DNA of 37,834 nucleotides from an uncultured Emergencia sp. GTDB taxonomy: Bacteria > Bacillota > Clostridia > Peptostreptococcales > Anaerovoracaceae. Location of the stretch: NCBI GenBank assembly GCA_904420065.1, contig CAJFTU010000002.1, forward strand, positions 1 to 37,834, given 5' to 3'. The notes beneath the pieces are model-generated. The model had not been told where the DNA came from. It searched no databases and saw nothing but the letters and a program-made list of their open reading frames with translations. The stretch's first letter is position 1. Every line of letters begins with the position of its first letter. Positions 24,126 through 33,341 of the stretch are shown here, piece after piece. The translations under genes were made by a program, and so were the position numbers.

Positions 24126-25398
24126 TCAACAACCTCCTGATTTTTCCGATCAGATACAGAGAACCGGCGAAAAGAAAGAGATCGTAATCCTTTGCATGAG
24201 CCTTTACCCATTCTACAGCCTGCTGCGGTGTTTTGCACACGCAGCACTTTCCGCCTCTCTCCGCGATTTTATTCGCCAGATTTTCTGCAGACATTTTCCT
24301 CGGATTGTCCGGTTCCGTCGCCACAAAATCTCCGGTGATCGCCATAAAGCTGTCTAAAATGCCGTCAACATCTTTATCCGCAAGCACTCCTGTCGTCATC
24401 AGAATCTTCCTGCCGATAAAGAGTCGATCTACGGTCTGCTTCAGCGCCTTAGCTCCGTCGGGATTGTGCGCTCCGTCGATCAGAACGAGGGGCTCTTTGC
24501 TCAGGATCTCCAGACGTCCGATCTGTCTTGCCTTACGAAATCCCGCCTTTATCGCTTCATTAGAGATTTTCAGAAGGCCCTCCCTGCGCAGAAGCACCAG
24601 CGTTTCCAGAGCAGTCAGCGCATTCTGTACCTGATGGGCGCCAAGCATGGTGATCTCTATTTCATAAGTATCGCCAAATATTTCCGAGGTAAAACAACTT
24701 CCTTCTTCCGTCTCTTCTTTTATCCGGCAAGGCAGTTCGCGGGAGTCGTACAAAGCCGCTCCCATCTGATCTGCCTTTTGCTGAAGAACCTCCAACGCCT
24801 CATCCTGCTCTGCGGAAGTGATGGTAAGACATCCCTCTTTGATGATGCCCGCCTTTTCAGCAGCGATTTCTCCGATGGTATTGCCCAGGCGATCGGTATG
24901 ATCCAGAGAAATAGAGGTAATTACACTGGCAAGAGGTTTCTTAACCACATTGGTCGAGTCCCCTCTGCCGCCAAGGCCAACTTCCAGTACAACATAATCT
25001 GCCTTTTTTTCGCTGAAATAGAGAAAAGCAATGGCTGTCACCACCTCAAATTCCGTCGGGGATTCCAGACCTTCCGCTGTCATCTCCTCAACCTTTTCCA
25101 ACACGCGGTTGGTCAGCTGCTCCAGATCCTCATCGGAAATATAGGCTCCGTCCATCTCTATCCGCTCGTTAAAAACCTCTAAATAAGGCGATGTATATAA
25201 TCCTGTCCTGTAGCCGGCTTCCCGCAGCGCCTCGTAAATATAACGGCAGACCGATCCTTTTCCGTTTGTTCCGGCTACATGGATGACCTTCAGATCTTCC
25301 TGGGGATTATCCAGCTTTGACAGGAGCGCGTTCATCCGTTCTAAACCGAGAACTGTTCCGAATCGAAGGAACTCATGTATTTTACTGATTGCGTCCAT
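24118..25398 (-). CDS. folC: Bifunctional folylpolyglutamate synthase/dihydrofolate synthase
   Basis: 426 residues. Mur-ligase-like ATPase that adds glutamate to dihydropteroate and to folates. The P-loop is HVAGTNGKGSVCRYI near residues 40-54, with LEVGLGGRGDSTNV and SISLDHTDRLG (central domain) and IDGAHNPDGAKAL (C-terminal domain). It starts two bases after the valS stop. valS-folC pairing is common in Firmicutes. The remaining folate genes are in a separate operon at 34.4-37.2 kb. Confidence 0.95.
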   Translation of the reverse strand: MDAISKIHEFLRFGTVLGLERMNALLSKLDNPQEDLKVIHVAGTNGKGSVCRYIYEALREAGYRTGLYTSPYLEVFNERIEMDGAYISDEDLEQLTNRVLEKVEEMTAEGLESPTEFEVVTAIAFLYFSEKKADYVVLEVGLGGRGDSTNVVKKPLASVITSISLDHTDRLGNTIGEIAAEKAGIIKEGCLTITSAEQDEALEVLQQKADQMGAALYDSRELPCRIKEETEEGSCFTSEIFGDTYEIEITMLGAHQVQNALTALETLVLLRREGLLKISNEAIKAGFRKARQIGRLEILSKEPLVLIDGAHNPDGAKALKQTVDRLFIGRKILMTTGVLADKDVDGILDSFMAITGDFVATEPDNPRKMSAENLANKIAERGGKCCVCKTPQQAVEWVKAHAKDYDLFLFAGSLYLIGKIRRLLSE

Positions 25399-25400
25399 AA

Positions 25401-28142
25401 TTATCCATTCACCTTCCGGCGAACTGTGTTCAGTCTCTCTTCCACCTTCGCCAGCATATCTTCATATTTTGCCTGTTTTTCTCTCTCTTCCTGAACGACC
25501 CTTTCCGGCGCTTTAGAGACAAATCCTTCGTTGGACAGCTTGCCCTTTACACGGGCCACTTCTCCTTCCAGCTTTTTCTTTTCCTTCTCCAGCCGTTCCA
25601 GTTCTGCACTGAAGTCGACCAGGTCATCAAGAGGGACAAATAATTCTATTCCGCTGATCACCGCCGACATGACATCGTCCGGAACCTGTTCCTTTTCGGT
25701 AACAAATCGAATATCGGTGATGTTGGCTAAATCCTTGATGTATCTCTCTGCAGAGCGGATCACCGCTTCCTTTTCACCCTGGGCGAGGATGACTGCCGTC
25801 AGCTTTCTGCTCGGCGCGGCCTCTGCCTCGGAGCGTATATTTCGAATCGCACGGATCGCTTCCATAGCGGTTTCCAGCTTTTCTTCCTCATCCGGGAAGC
25901 TGCGTTTTTCGCTGTATACCGGCCACTTGGCCTTGATCAGGAAACAATTCGGATTGTCCTCTCTTTCGCAGGAAGAGTGAGGCAAAAAGCTCCAGATTTC
26001 CTCGGTGATATACGGCATGAACGGATGAAGCATCTCCAGCATATTCTTCAGGGTCATAACCAGGACAAAGCGCACTACCTTCTTGTCCTCTTCATCGTCG
26101 CCCCAGAGTCTCTTCTTTACCAGTTCAATATACCAGTCGCAGTATTCATTCCAGGTCAGCTCATAAACCCGCTGACCTGCCAGAGCAAGGTCGTACTTTT
26201 CCAACGCGCCGGTAACATAAGCTACCGCCTCGTTTACTCTGCTGATCATCCATTTATCCTCGTCTTTAAGAGCGATATTGCTGAAGTCCTCCGTATCTCC
26301 GCACGCCATACCGCAGCAGTCGCTGCAGCATTTGGCCATCTCTTTAAAGTTTCCATCCTCGTCCTGAAGATTCATGATAACAAAGCGCGACGCATTCCAC
26401 AGTTTGTTGGCAAAGTTCCGGGCGGACTCCAGTTTGTCGGTCTTAAAGCGCATGTCATTGCCCGGTGTAATCCCTGTGGTCAGCATAAACCGCAGCGCAT
26501 CCGCACCGTACTGATCAATGATTTCAAGAGGATCAATCCCATTGCCCAGGGATTTGCTCATCTTCCTTCCTTCGGCGTCTCTGACCAGTCCGTGAACGTA
26601 GACGTGGTGGAACGGCGGCTCGCCCATGGCCTCGCATCCGGAAAATACCATTCGAACAACCCAGAAAAAGATGATATCGTACCCGGTAACCAGCACGTCG
26701 GTCGGATAGAAGTATTCCAGATCTTCCGTCTTTTCCGGCCAGCCGAGAGTGGAAAACGGCCACAGGGCGGAAGAGAACCAGGTATCCAGTACGTCTTCAT
26801 CCTGTTTCAGATCGGTGCTGCCGCACTTCGGACACTTATCCGGATCCTCCTCCGCTACAATCAGATGACCGCATTCCTGACAGTACCACGCCGGAATCCG
26901 ATGTCCCCACCAGAGCTGGCGGGAAATACACCAGTCGCGTATTTCCTCCAGCCACCGAAGATAGGTTTTTTCAAAACGCTGCGGTACGTGCTGCAGTTTG
27001 CCGGATTTTGCCGCTTCGATAGCCGGCTTGGCCAGCTCTTCCATTTTAACAAACCACTGGTCGGACAGCATCGGTTCGATGACGGTATGACACCGATAGC
27101 ATTCACCCACCGGAATGACCTTTTCTTCGGTTTTAACCAGATAACCAGCAGCTTCCAGATCAGCAACCCACTGTTTTCTGCATGCATACCGGTCCATTCC
27201 CTCGTATTTTCCGGCAAGCTGATTCATGGTCGCATCCAGATTGATGCAGGAGAGGGATTCCAGACCTGCTCTCTGCCCTACTTCGAAGTCGTTAGGATCG
27301 TGAGCCGGCGTGATTTTTACCGCGCCCGTACCTTTTTCGGGATCCGGATAAGGGTCTGCAATAACCGGAATTTCTCTGCCTACGAGCGGCAGAATAACCT
27401 TTTTGCCGACCATGTCCTTGTAGCGCTCATCATCGGGATGAACCGCGATGGCCACATCGCCGAACATGGTTTCTGGACGGGAAGTTGCGACAACCATGTC
27501 CTTTCCGCCCTTTTCCACAGCAGGATAGCGGAAATACCAATACATGCCGTTCTTGTCCTCGTGCTCTACCTCAGCGTCGGACAACGACGTTCCGCACTGC
27601 GGGCACCAGTTGATCAGGCGGTTTCCCCTGTAAATCAATCCTTTTTCATACAGCCTTACGAAAAACGTCCTGACCGCTTTGCTGCAGCCTTCGTCCATGG
27701 TAAAACGCTCCCTGCTCCAGTCGCAGGAATCGCCCAATTTCCGGCACTGACGCGTAATTCTTCCGCCATACTCTTCTTTCCAGGCCCAAGCCCGCTTCAG
27801 GAATTCTTCTCTTCCCAGCTCTTCCTTTTCCTTGCCCTCTTCTTCACGGATCTTGTTTACCACCTTTACCTCTGTGGCGATGCTGGCGTGATCGGATCCC
27901 GGAAGCCACAGAGCGCTGTATCCCTGCATTCTCTTCCAACGGGTGAGAACATCCTGCAAAGTCTGGTCTAAAGCGTGTCCCATGTGAAGCTGACCGGTAA
28001 TATTCGGCGGCGGCATCACAATGGTAAACGGTTTTTTGCTTCTATCGACTTCCGCGCGAAACGCGCCGTTTTCTTCCCACATCTGATATATGCGGTCTTC
28101 GAAATCTTTAGGATTATACGTTTTCGCTAAATTCTTTTCCAT
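25401..28142 (-). CDS. valS: Valyl-tRNA synthetase
   Basis: Class I aminoacyl-tRNA synthetase charging tRNA-Val. It is 913 residues, full length. HMGH (residues 53-56) and KMSKSLGNG are the ATP-binding signatures. The CP1 editing domain has [10 protein letters not shown] and a Thr/Asp-rich pocket. Zn-type pairs CPQC, CQEC and CPKC occur. The tRNA-binding coiled coil is at the C-terminus ([19 protein letters not shown]). Expression should depend on the T-box leader at 28685-28910, read through the GNAT gene that precedes valS. The ribosome site is AGGAGG upstream of the ATG. Confidence 0.97.
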   Translation of the reverse strand: MEKNLAKTYNPKDFEDRIYQMWEENGAFRAEVDRSKKPFTIVMPPPNITGQLHMGHALDQTLQDVLTRWKRMQGYSALWLPGSDHASIATEVKVVNKIREEEGKEKEELGREEFLKRAWAWKEEYGGRITRQCRKLGDSCDWSRERFTMDEGCSKAVRTFFVRLYEKGLIYRGNRLINWCPQCGTSLSDAEVEHEDKNGMYWYFRYPAVEKGGKDMVVATSRPETMFGDVAIAVHPDDERYKDMVGKKVILPLVGREIPVIADPYPDPEKGTGAVKITPAHDPNDFEVGQRAGLESLSCINLDATMNQLAGKYEGMDRYACRKQWVADLEAAGYLVKTEEKVIPVGECYRCHTVIEPMLSDQWFVKMEELAKPAIEAAKSGKLQHVPQRFEKTYLRWLEEIRDWCISRQLWWGHRIPAWYCQECGHLIVAEEDPDKCPKCGSTDLKQDEDVLDTWFSSALWPFSTLGWPEKTEDLEYFYPTDVLVTGYDIIFFWVVRMVFSGCEAMGEPPFHHVYVHGLVRDAEGRKMSKSLGNGIDPLEIIDQYGADALRFMLTTGITPGNDMRFKTDKLESARNFANKLWNASRFVIMNLQDEDGNFKEMAKCCSDCCGMACGDTEDFSNIALKDEDKWMISRVNEAVAYVTGALEKYDLALAGQRVYELTWNEYCDWYIELVKKRLWGDDEEDKKVVRFVLVMTLKNMLEMLHPFMPYITEEIWSFLPHSSCEREDNPNCFLIKAKWPVYSEKRSFPDEEEKLETAMEAIRAIRNIRSEAEAAPSRKLTAVILAQGEKEAVIRSAERYIKDLANITDIRFVTEKEQVPDDVMSAVISGIELFVPLDDLVDFSAELERLEKEKKKLEGEVARVKGKLSNEGFVSKAPERVVQEEREKQAKYEDMLAKVEERLNTVRRKVNG

Positions 28143-28168
28143 CTTTTCCTTTCCTCCTGTATTTTCAA

Positions 28169-28651
28169 CTACTGCACTTTCTCATATGCGATTCTCGGAC
28201 TGCCGTCCGCGGCGAAGATTATCCCGCACCGGGTAAAACCGTTGCGCAGAATAGAACGCCTCATAGTCTGATTTTCCTCGTGGGTATCGATCCGTATATG
28301 GCCGGTGATCTCCTCGCAGTATTCTGTGATCCGCTTTAGAAAACCGCTTCGGCAGCCGTCGCTTGCCACCCGGTGAATCGTTCCGTAAGGCTGATCCGAA
28401 AGCCAGCCGCCATCCTCGATTTTTCCGTAAGTCGGGTCTTCACCCAGAACAAATGCAAAGACACCGTGAATCGCTCCGTCAAATTCCTCTATAAAGAGCT
28501 GTCCTTTTCGGATATCGCTGCGCAGCAGTTCTTCCCCGGGATATCCGTTTCCCCACTGACGCGGATTTCCCCGCTCAGCCATAAATATTCTTGCCGCTGC
28601 GTAAATTTCCATAATGGCCGGCATATCTGCTTCGGCCGCTCTTCTGATCAT
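28169..28651 (-). CDS. GNAT family N-acetyltransferase between T-box and valS
   Basis: 160 residues; ATG 28651 follows AGGAGG by about six bases. It has the general GNAT layout: N-terminal [19 protein letters not shown], central [16 protein letters not shown] and TIHRVASDG, then [26 protein letters not shown]. The last block (D-T-H-E-x-N-x-x-M) is typical of a GNAT subgroup lacking a classical RxxGxG/A loop. It sits immediately after the T-box terminator, so it is the first gene whose expression follows tRNA-Val charging, 26 bases before valS. The acceptor is unknown. Confidence 0.82.
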   Translation of the reverse strand: MIRRAAEADMPAIMEIYAAARIFMAERGNPRQWGNGYPGEELLRSDIRKGQLFIEEFDGAIHGVFAFVLGEDPTYGKIEDGGWLSDQPYGTIHRVASDGCRSGFLKRITEYCEEITGHIRIDTHEENQTMRRSILRNGFTRCGIIFAADGSPRIAYEKVQ

Positions 28652-28684
28652 CTTTCCCTCCTGACCGAGACGGGCGGGTCAGCG

Positions 28685-28910
28685 AAAAAAAATCCTCTGC
28701 AGACAGATTCTGCAAAGGACGAAAAAATTCCGCGGTACCACCTTTGTTCCGTCTGATCAAATCAGACGGCGCTCATTTTAAAACAAAGACTCCAAAGCGA
28801 CCTTCAGCGGGTACTTTTCTCTAAGGTCTCTCAGCCCCAGGACCTTATTCTCTGTAGAGTGTATCTCCGCCTACTCCTCTTCTTCCACATCTTCTCCGAT
28901 TTTCTTTATC
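28685..28910 (-). ncRNA. T-box riboswitch leader, probably tRNA-Val
   Basis: On the minus strand the T-box core GGTGGTACCGCGG lies at 28742-28730. It is followed by the terminator stem TCCTTTGCAG (28719-28710) with CTGCAGAGGA (28702-28693) and eight T residues (28692-28685). Upstream there is a long Stem I with a distal arm AAGGTC...GACCTT. A candidate specifier on its 3' side is GTA (28814-28812), a valine codon; GTC (28801-28799 region) is a second possibility. Valine assignment rests mainly on valS downstream. Uncharged tRNA should pair and stabilise the antiterminator, allowing GNAT-valS-folC and later genes to be read. Confidence 0.9.
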
Positions 28911-28916
28911 TATGTT

Positions 28917-28944
28917 ATTGTACCAAAAAATCTTATTTTTGCAA
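28917..28944 (-). promoter_or_regulatory. Promoter of the T-box operon
   Basis: Minus strand: TTGCAA (28939-28944), 16-base spacer, TACAAT (28917-28922). The spacer is AT-rich. It is divergent from the YtrA-type promoter, and its -35 lies ten bases from the left arm of that operator dyad, so the regulator could also affect it. Confidence 0.65.
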
Positions 28945-28954
28945 GGAAAATTTG

Positions 28955-29009
28955 AATAAACACCATATAACACTTGACAACAGTTCTATACTGTTATATA
29001 GTGTTTATT
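28955..29009. promoter_or_regulatory. Operator dyad of the YtrA-type regulator
   Basis: Left arm AATAAACACCATATAACA (28955-28972) and right arm 28992-29009 are inverted copies with one mismatch in 18, separated by 19 bases. Inside, AACAGT (28980-28985, within the spacer) pairs with ACTGTT (28990-28995), giving a second inner palindrome. The -35 and -10 of the downstream promoter are embedded here, as expected for autorepression. Confidence 0.75.
28974..29002 (+). promoter_or_regulatory. sigmaA promoter of the GntR-ABC cassette
   Basis: TTGACA (28974-28979), 17-base spacer, TATAGT (28997-29002): near-consensus. It is fully covered by the operator dyad. AAAGGAGG at 29013-29020 serves the regulator gene. 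Confidence 0.85.
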
Positions 29010-29030
29010 GCAAAAGGAGGCCCTCCCCAA

Positions 29031-29402
29031 ATGAATATTATCATCAACGGTTCTTCTATGGTTCCCATATACGAACAGATCGCCGATCAGGTCAAAGCGC
29101 TTATCCGCAGCGGCAGTCTTAAGAAGAACGATCCGCTTCCATCTGTCCGCGCCCTGTCAAAGGAACTGAAGATCAGCGCCCTGACAGTAAAAAAAGCCTA
29201 TGACAGTCTGGAAAGCGAAGGATTCACGGTAACCGTCCACGGCAAGGGAACGTATGTTGCCGCCGTCAACACTGAACTTCTGTTTGAAGAGCAGAAAAAG
29301 GAATTGGAGGCCGATTTCGAGCGGGCTGTTCAGAAAGGCAGACGTCTGGGGATCAGCGACGAAGACATAAAAAGTTTATTTTTGCTTATTTTAGAGGATT
29401 GA
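29031..29402 (+). CDS. GntR-family (YtrA subfamily) transcriptional repressor
   Basis: 123 residues from ATG 29031, ten bases after AAAGGAGG; a longer frame from 28974 would start inside the promoter. It has an N-terminal winged HTH (PIYEQIADQVKALIRSG, LPSVRALSKELKISALTVKKAYDSLE, HGKGTYVA) and a short C-terminal helical dimerisation tail without the effector domain of other GntR types. YtrA-type repressors usually control the ABC exporter next to them and respond to cell-envelope stress or lantibiotics, which fits the two genes downstream. It is very likely autoregulated through 28955-29009. Confidence 0.92.
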   Translation: MNIIINGSSMVPIYEQIADQVKALIRSGSLKKNDPLPSVRALSKELKISALTVKKAYDSLESEGFTVTVHGKGTYVAAVNTELLFEEQKKELEADFERAVQKGRRLGISDEDIKSLFLLILED

Positions 29403-29405
29403 CCT

Positions 29406-30257
29406 ATGTTAAACATTGAACGTTTGAAAAAACAATACGGTCCGTTTCTTTTGGACTGTTCTCTTCAGGTTAAACCCGGCTCCATTACCGGCCTGATCGG
29501 TCAAAACGGCGCCGGAAAAAGCACCGCTTTCAAAGCGGCATTGGGATTAATCTTTCCCGACAGCGGAAAAATCACCATTTTAGGAAAGGATTTACAAGAC
29601 TTCACCCCAGAGGATAAAGAACAGCTTGGAATTGTTCTGTCTGACTCCGGCTTCAGCGGATATCTTACTATCAGAGATATCATTCCCGTGCTGAAAAGCC
29701 TGTACAGCTGTTTCGACCAGGCTTTCTTTCTGGATCAGGCCCATCGATTTCAGCTTCCCATGGATAAAAAAATAAAGGACTTTTCCACCGGGATGAAAGC
29801 CAAGCTGAAGGTGCTTACCGCCGTTTCTCACAAAGCCAGACTGCTGATTCTCGATGAGCCGACAGCAGGTCTGGACGTCCTTTCCAGAGATGAACTTTTA
29901 GAGATGCTGAGAGAATTCATGGAAGAAGACGAAGCCCGCTCTATCCTGATCAGTTCTCACATCTCCAGTGATCTGGAGAGTCTGTGCGATGATCTTTATA
30001 TGATTCACCAGGGAAAAATCATACTGCACGAAGACACAGACGTATTACTGAGCAATTACGCGTTGCTGAAGGTTTCGCCTGAAGAATTCGAACACTTGGA
30101 CAGACGGTTTATCCTACGCCGAAAGGAGGAAAGCTACGGCTTCTGCTGTCTGACCAATCAAAAACAGTTTTACCTGGAAAATTATCCGTCGGCAGTTATC
30201 GAAAAAAGCGGTATCGACCAGCTAATTACCATGATGATCAGGGGGACAGAGGAATGA
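29406..30257 (+). CDS. ABC transporter ATP-binding protein
   Basis: 283 residues, starting three bases after the regulator stop. Walker A GQNGAGKST is at residues 32-40, the signature STGMK at 127-131 (in place of LSGGQ), Walker B LLILDEPTAGLD at 146-157, and the H-loop in ISSHISSD. The C-terminal extension of about 70 residues is typical of YtrB/CcmA-type exporter ATPases. It pairs with the permease that overlaps its end by four bases. The exported substrate is unknown. Confidence 0.92.
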   Translation: MLNIERLKKQYGPFLLDCSLQVKPGSITGLIGQNGAGKSTAFKAALGLIFPDSGKITILGKDLQDFTPEDKEQLGIVLSDSGFSGYLTIRDIIPVLKSLYSCFDQAFFLDQAHRFQLPMDKKIKDFSTGMKAKLKVLTAVSHKARLLILDEPTAGLDVLSRDELLEMLREFMEEDEARSILISSHISSDLESLCDDLYMIHQGKIILHEDTDVLLSNYALLKVSPEEFEHLDRRFILRRKEESYGFCCLTNQKQFYLENYPSAVIEKSGIDQLITMMIRGTEE

Positions 30258-30907
30258 AAGGATTGTGGATCAAAGATATAAAACTGATGAAAATGCAAAA
30301 GAATTTTTTCTTCGCCATTCTGGCGATTTCCATCGCAGTGGCCGTATTTGCCGACGATATATCGTTTACTGTAGGATTTCCTGCTTTCGTCCTGTCTATG
30401 TTCACGCTGAGCACCATCAGCTATGATGAATTCGACAACGGCAATGCCTTCCTATTCAGTCTTCCCATTACGCGAAAGCTTTACGTCGTAGAAAAATATG
30501 CCTTCGGCCTTTTTCTCGGCTGCGGAGGCCTTCTCCTCTCTGCTCTTTTGACCATGATTGCCTCTTCAGTCAAAGGAGTCGCTCAACCCACAGATATTCT
30601 GACCGTTGCCTTTCTCATACTGCCGCTGATTCTGCTGATGCAAGCTGTAATGCTGCCGTTTCAGCTGAAATTCGGCGGTGAAAAAGGACGGCTGGTCATC
30701 ATCGCTTCAATCGGGCTGATCATCGTCCTCGGCGCGGTTATCAATACCATCGCAAAGATTGTAAATATAGAGTTTTCTGTAGTATTCAGCAATCTGCAGG
30801 CAATGAGTATCGGCAGTCTTCTCTTTACCGCTTCTGCTGCCGCACTGCTGCTTCTGCTCATCTCTATGAAGCTCAGCATATCCATCATGAAGAAAAAGGA
30901 ATTTTAA
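30254..30907 (+). CDS. ABC-2 type permease
   Basis: 217 residues with six predicted membrane helices, starting MKGLWIKDIKLMKMQKN. The N-terminal pattern and the TISYDEFDNGNAFLFSLPITRK block match the ABC-2 permease group (PF13346) found beside YtrA-type regulators. It overlaps the ATPase gene (ATGA). With the regulator it forms a three-gene stress-type export cassette. It ends at a bidirectional terminator. Confidence 0.88.
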   Translation: MKGLWIKDIKLMKMQKNFFFAILAISIAVAVFADDISFTVGFPAFVLSMFTLSTISYDEFDNGNAFLFSLPITRKLYVVEKYAFGLFLGCGGLLLSALLTMIASSVKGVAQPTDILTVAFLILPLILLMQAVMLPFQLKFGGEKGRLVIIASIGLIIVLGAVINTIAKIVNIEFSVVFSNLQAMSIGSLLFTASAAALLLLLISMKLSISIMKKKEF

Positions 30908-30924
30908 AAAGATCTTTAAAACAC

Positions 30925-30972
30925 AGAAGAGGAGCTCCCCGTCTATCGCAAGAACTCCTCTTCTATTTATTT
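30925..30972. terminator. Bidirectional terminator between the ABC permease and the feo genes
   Basis: AGAAGAGGAG (30925-30934) and CTCCTCTTCT (30955-30964) form a perfect ten-pair stem with a 20-base loop. The plus side continues ATTTATTTGC. The minus side continues GTGTTTTAAAG. It serves both converging units. Confidence 0.75.
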
Positions 30973-30983
30973 GCACTTTTCTG

Positions 30984-31190
30984 TTATTCTGCAGAATGGC
31001 ATCCGCAGCCGCAGCCGGAATCCTCTGCTTCAGTTTTTGAAGAAGGTTTTCCTCTCTTCATTGAACAGCAATCTCCCGCCGGACAACCTATGCACTTGGT
31101 TCCCTTCTTTTTCGCCCTGACGATATAGGCGATCGCGGCTCCCACTATTGCTGCGATAATGAAAAGGATAATGATATCTATCGGCTTCAT
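30984..31190 (-). CDS. FeoB-associated Cys-rich membrane protein
   Basis: 68 residues: one N-terminal helix (IIILFIIAAIVGAAIAYIV, residues about 5-23), a basic stretch RAKKKG, then cysteines in CIGCPAGDCCS and CGCGCH. The layout matches the FeoB_associated family (PF12669), small proteins encoded after feoB whose role is thought to involve iron handling or FeoB assembly. The ATG overlaps the feoB stop (ATGA). The Cys/His tail could bind Fe(II) or another metal; that is inference. Confidence 0.9.
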   Translation of the reverse strand: MKPIDIIILFIIAAIVGAAIAYIVRAKKKGTKCIGCPAGDCCSMKRGKPSSKTEAEDSGCGCGCHSAE

Positions 31191-33217
31191 GCGGCAACAC
31201 CCGATTTCCTTCCGGCAGTCGGACCGTGGAGAGCGTATTCAGCAGCCAGTTTACGACTGGATCGAACCGTAATCGCAGCTATAGCAGTAATGATCGCCGC
31301 TACTGCTATGAGTCCAGGGAAGAATGCGGTTCCGAGGTGTCCCTCTGTCACCAGCGTTCCGATCTGGTATACGAGGAAGGCAACCACATAACCTGTACCC
31401 AGCTGAAGTCCGATGCCGCCGAACAGCCACTTCTTGCTGCCCAGTTCAGAATTCATTGCGCCGATGGCCGCAAAGCACGGAGGCGTATACAGGTTGAACA
31501 TCAGATAAGCCAGCGCTGCTGCAGAAGTGAGACCAAAAGTAGCCGCTACTTCGCTCGCTCCGCCCACCAACTCAAGGGCGTCTGTATCGATGAAATTGGT
31601 TATTCCATAGACAACCGCCAGGGTACCCACGACATTTTCCTTGGCGATAAACCCGGTAACCGCCGCTGCTGCCAGCTGCCATACGCCAAAGCCCAACGGA
31701 ATCAGCAGCACAGCAAACGGTGATGCAATGCCGGCCAGTATAGATGTATCTTCCATTCCCTCTTCCACAACCTGGAACTGCCAGTTGAACGTCTGCATAA
31801 TCTGAACCAGTGCGTTGCACACCAAGATAATGGTTGCAGCCTTGATGATGTAAGCTTTTGCTCTGCCCAACATGGACATGGTCGCTCTGCCCAGACTTGG
31901 TGCTTTGTATTCAGGGAGTTCCATAATAAAGAATGATTTTCTGTACTTGTGTCCCGTGATCTGTTTAATCAGCAGTGCGCCGAGAAAAATCAGCGCTATT
32001 CCTACGAAATACATCAGTGTGCTCACCCATGCCGCGCCTGCGAAAAATACGCCGGCAAACAGAGCGATGACCGGAATTTTCGCACCGCAAGGCATCCAGG
32101 TGGTCAGCATAGCCGTGGCCCGTCTTTCCCTCTCGTCTCTGATAGTACGGCAGGCCATGATCCCCGGGATTCCGCATCCTGTGCTGATAATAATCGGAAT
32201 TATGGATTTTCCCGAAAGGCCTACTCTCTTGAAGATAGGGTCCATTACCACGCTGACACGAGCCATGTAGCCGCAATCTTCAAGGATGGCGATCAGGAAG
32301 TACATTACCATTACCAGCGGCAGAAATCCCACTACAGCTCCTACGCCGCCTACAATACCGTCAGCAAGCACGGCCTGCAGGAAGGCGCTGGCTCCGGCAT
32401 TTTCAAGGGAACTTGCTACCCAACCCTGGAAGGTTTCTATATAGCCTACCAGCCAATCGGCAATAAGTGGGCCCAGCCAGGTCTGTGATACCCAGAACAC
32501 GCCGAACATGACTGCCGCAAAGATCACGATTCCGGCGACCTTGTTGGTCAGAATCTTGTCTACCTTATCCGCAGTAGTTTCATCCTTAGTCAGAATCTTA
32601 CGGGTTTCCACCTCTGAGACGAGTTTGTTTACGAAAGCAAAGCGCTTTCTGTCCTCAGCATCCACCGCCGCCTTATCGGTCAAGTCTATATCTGCCTGCA
32701 GGTAAGGCGCCTTCTGGCCCTTGCCGTTGAGCGCTGCAGCCGCTTTGATCACCTCTCCAAGACCTCTGTTAGCCGTTGAAACTGTCTCTATGACAGGGCA
32801 GCCCAGCTTTTCCGACAAAAGCTTGGCATTGATCTTCGTTCCCTGTTTTTCGTTTATATCGCTCTTGTTGAGGGCCACGATTACCGGAATCCCCAGTTCC
32901 AGAAGCTGAGTGGTAAAGAACAGGCTTCTGCTGAGATTGGTTGCATCTACAATATTGATGATGGCATCCGGATGTTCATCTCTGACATATCCGCTGGTTA
33001 TACTCTCTTCAGGGGTAAACGGCGACATGGAATAAGCGCCGGGAAGATCGACAGCTACCAGTTCCTCTGAACCCTGAGAATACTCTTTTTTAATCGGGCT
33101 TTCTTTCCTTCCTATGGTAACTCCGGCCCAGTTACCCACATGCTCGTGTTTCCCCGTCAGCGCGTTGAACATCGTGGTTTTACCGCTGTTGGGATTGCCG
33201 GCAAAAGCAATTCTCAT
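31187..33217 (-). CDS. feoB: Ferrous iron transport protein B
   Basis: 676 residues. The N-terminal G domain has GNPNSGKTT (residues 7-15), VDLPGAYSMSPFTPEE, NKSD and a helical GDI region. The membrane domain has about nine to ten helices with the pore-type motif STGCGIPGIMACR. Imports Fe(II). AGGAGG lies seven bases before the ATG. The feoA gene ends 124 bases upstream, with a terminator-like hairpin and an iron-box-like palindrome between them. Confidence 0.96.
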   Translation of the reverse strand: MRIAFAGNPNSGKTTMFNALTGKHEHVGNWAGVTIGRKESPIKKEYSQGSEELVAVDLPGAYSMSPFTPEESITSGYVRDEHPDAIINIVDATNLSRSLFFTTQLLELGIPVIVALNKSDINEKQGTKINAKLLSEKLGCPVIETVSTANRGLGEVIKAAAALNGKGQKAPYLQADIDLTDKAAVDAEDRKRFAFVNKLVSEVETRKILTKDETTADKVDKILTNKVAGIVIFAAVMFGVFWVSQTWLGPLIADWLVGYIETFQGWVASSLENAGASAFLQAVLADGIVGGVGAVVGFLPLVMVMYFLIAILEDCGYMARVSVVMDPIFKRVGLSGKSIIPIIISTGCGIPGIMACRTIRDERERRATAMLTTWMPCGAKIPVIALFAGVFFAGAAWVSTLMYFVGIALIFLGALLIKQITGHKYRKSFFIMELPEYKAPSLGRATMSMLGRAKAYIIKAATIILVCNALVQIMQTFNWQFQVVEEGMEDTSILAGIASPFAVLLIPLGFGVWQLAAAAVTGFIAKENVVGTLAVVYGITNFIDTDALELVGGASEVAATFGLTSAAALAYLMFNLYTPPCFAAIGAMNSELGSKKWLFGGIGLQLGTGYVVAFLVYQIGTLVTEGHLGTAFFPGLIAVAAIITAIAAITVRSSRKLAAEYALHGPTAGRKSGVAA

Positions 33218-33261
33218 TATGTATCCTCCTCGTTTAAAAAATACTTTAAATAATTGCTGCA

Positions 33262-33283
33262 GAAGTTATCTTAGACTAACTTC
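33262..33283. promoter_or_regulatory. DtxR-like iron box in the feoA-feoB gap, with weak promoter
   Basis: Perfect palindrome: GAAGTTA, eight bases, TAACTTC. On the minus strand it contains AGTTAGTCTAA, the same 11 bases found in the feoA box at 33622-33639. A possible promoter overlaps: TTTAAA (33291-33296), 17-base spacer, TAAGAT (33268-33273). This suggests separate iron control of feoB. Confidence 0.6.
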
Positions 33284-33291
33284 ACGTCTTT

Positions 33292-33323
33292 TTAAAAGCC
33301 TGACCTGTATGGAAAATTCAGGC
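33292..33323 (-). terminator. Weak terminator/attenuator hairpin after feoA
   Basis: On the minus strand GCCTGA (33323-33318), 14-base loop, TCAGGC (33303-33298), then TTTTAAA. The short stem and short T run suggest partial termination between feoA and feoB. Confidence 0.4.
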
Positions 33324-33341
33324 AGACTTAAGAGCATGCTC

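Noticed and set aside
25977-27971. 664-codon open frame on the plus strand
   Set aside because: It lies entirely antisense to valS, has no recognisable domain or good start, and its composition is that of a reversed conserved gene.
28743-28800. Hairpin CCGTCTGAT/ATCAGACGG as a separate terminator
   Set aside because: It has no T run and is part of the T-box leader (between Stem I and the antiterminator).
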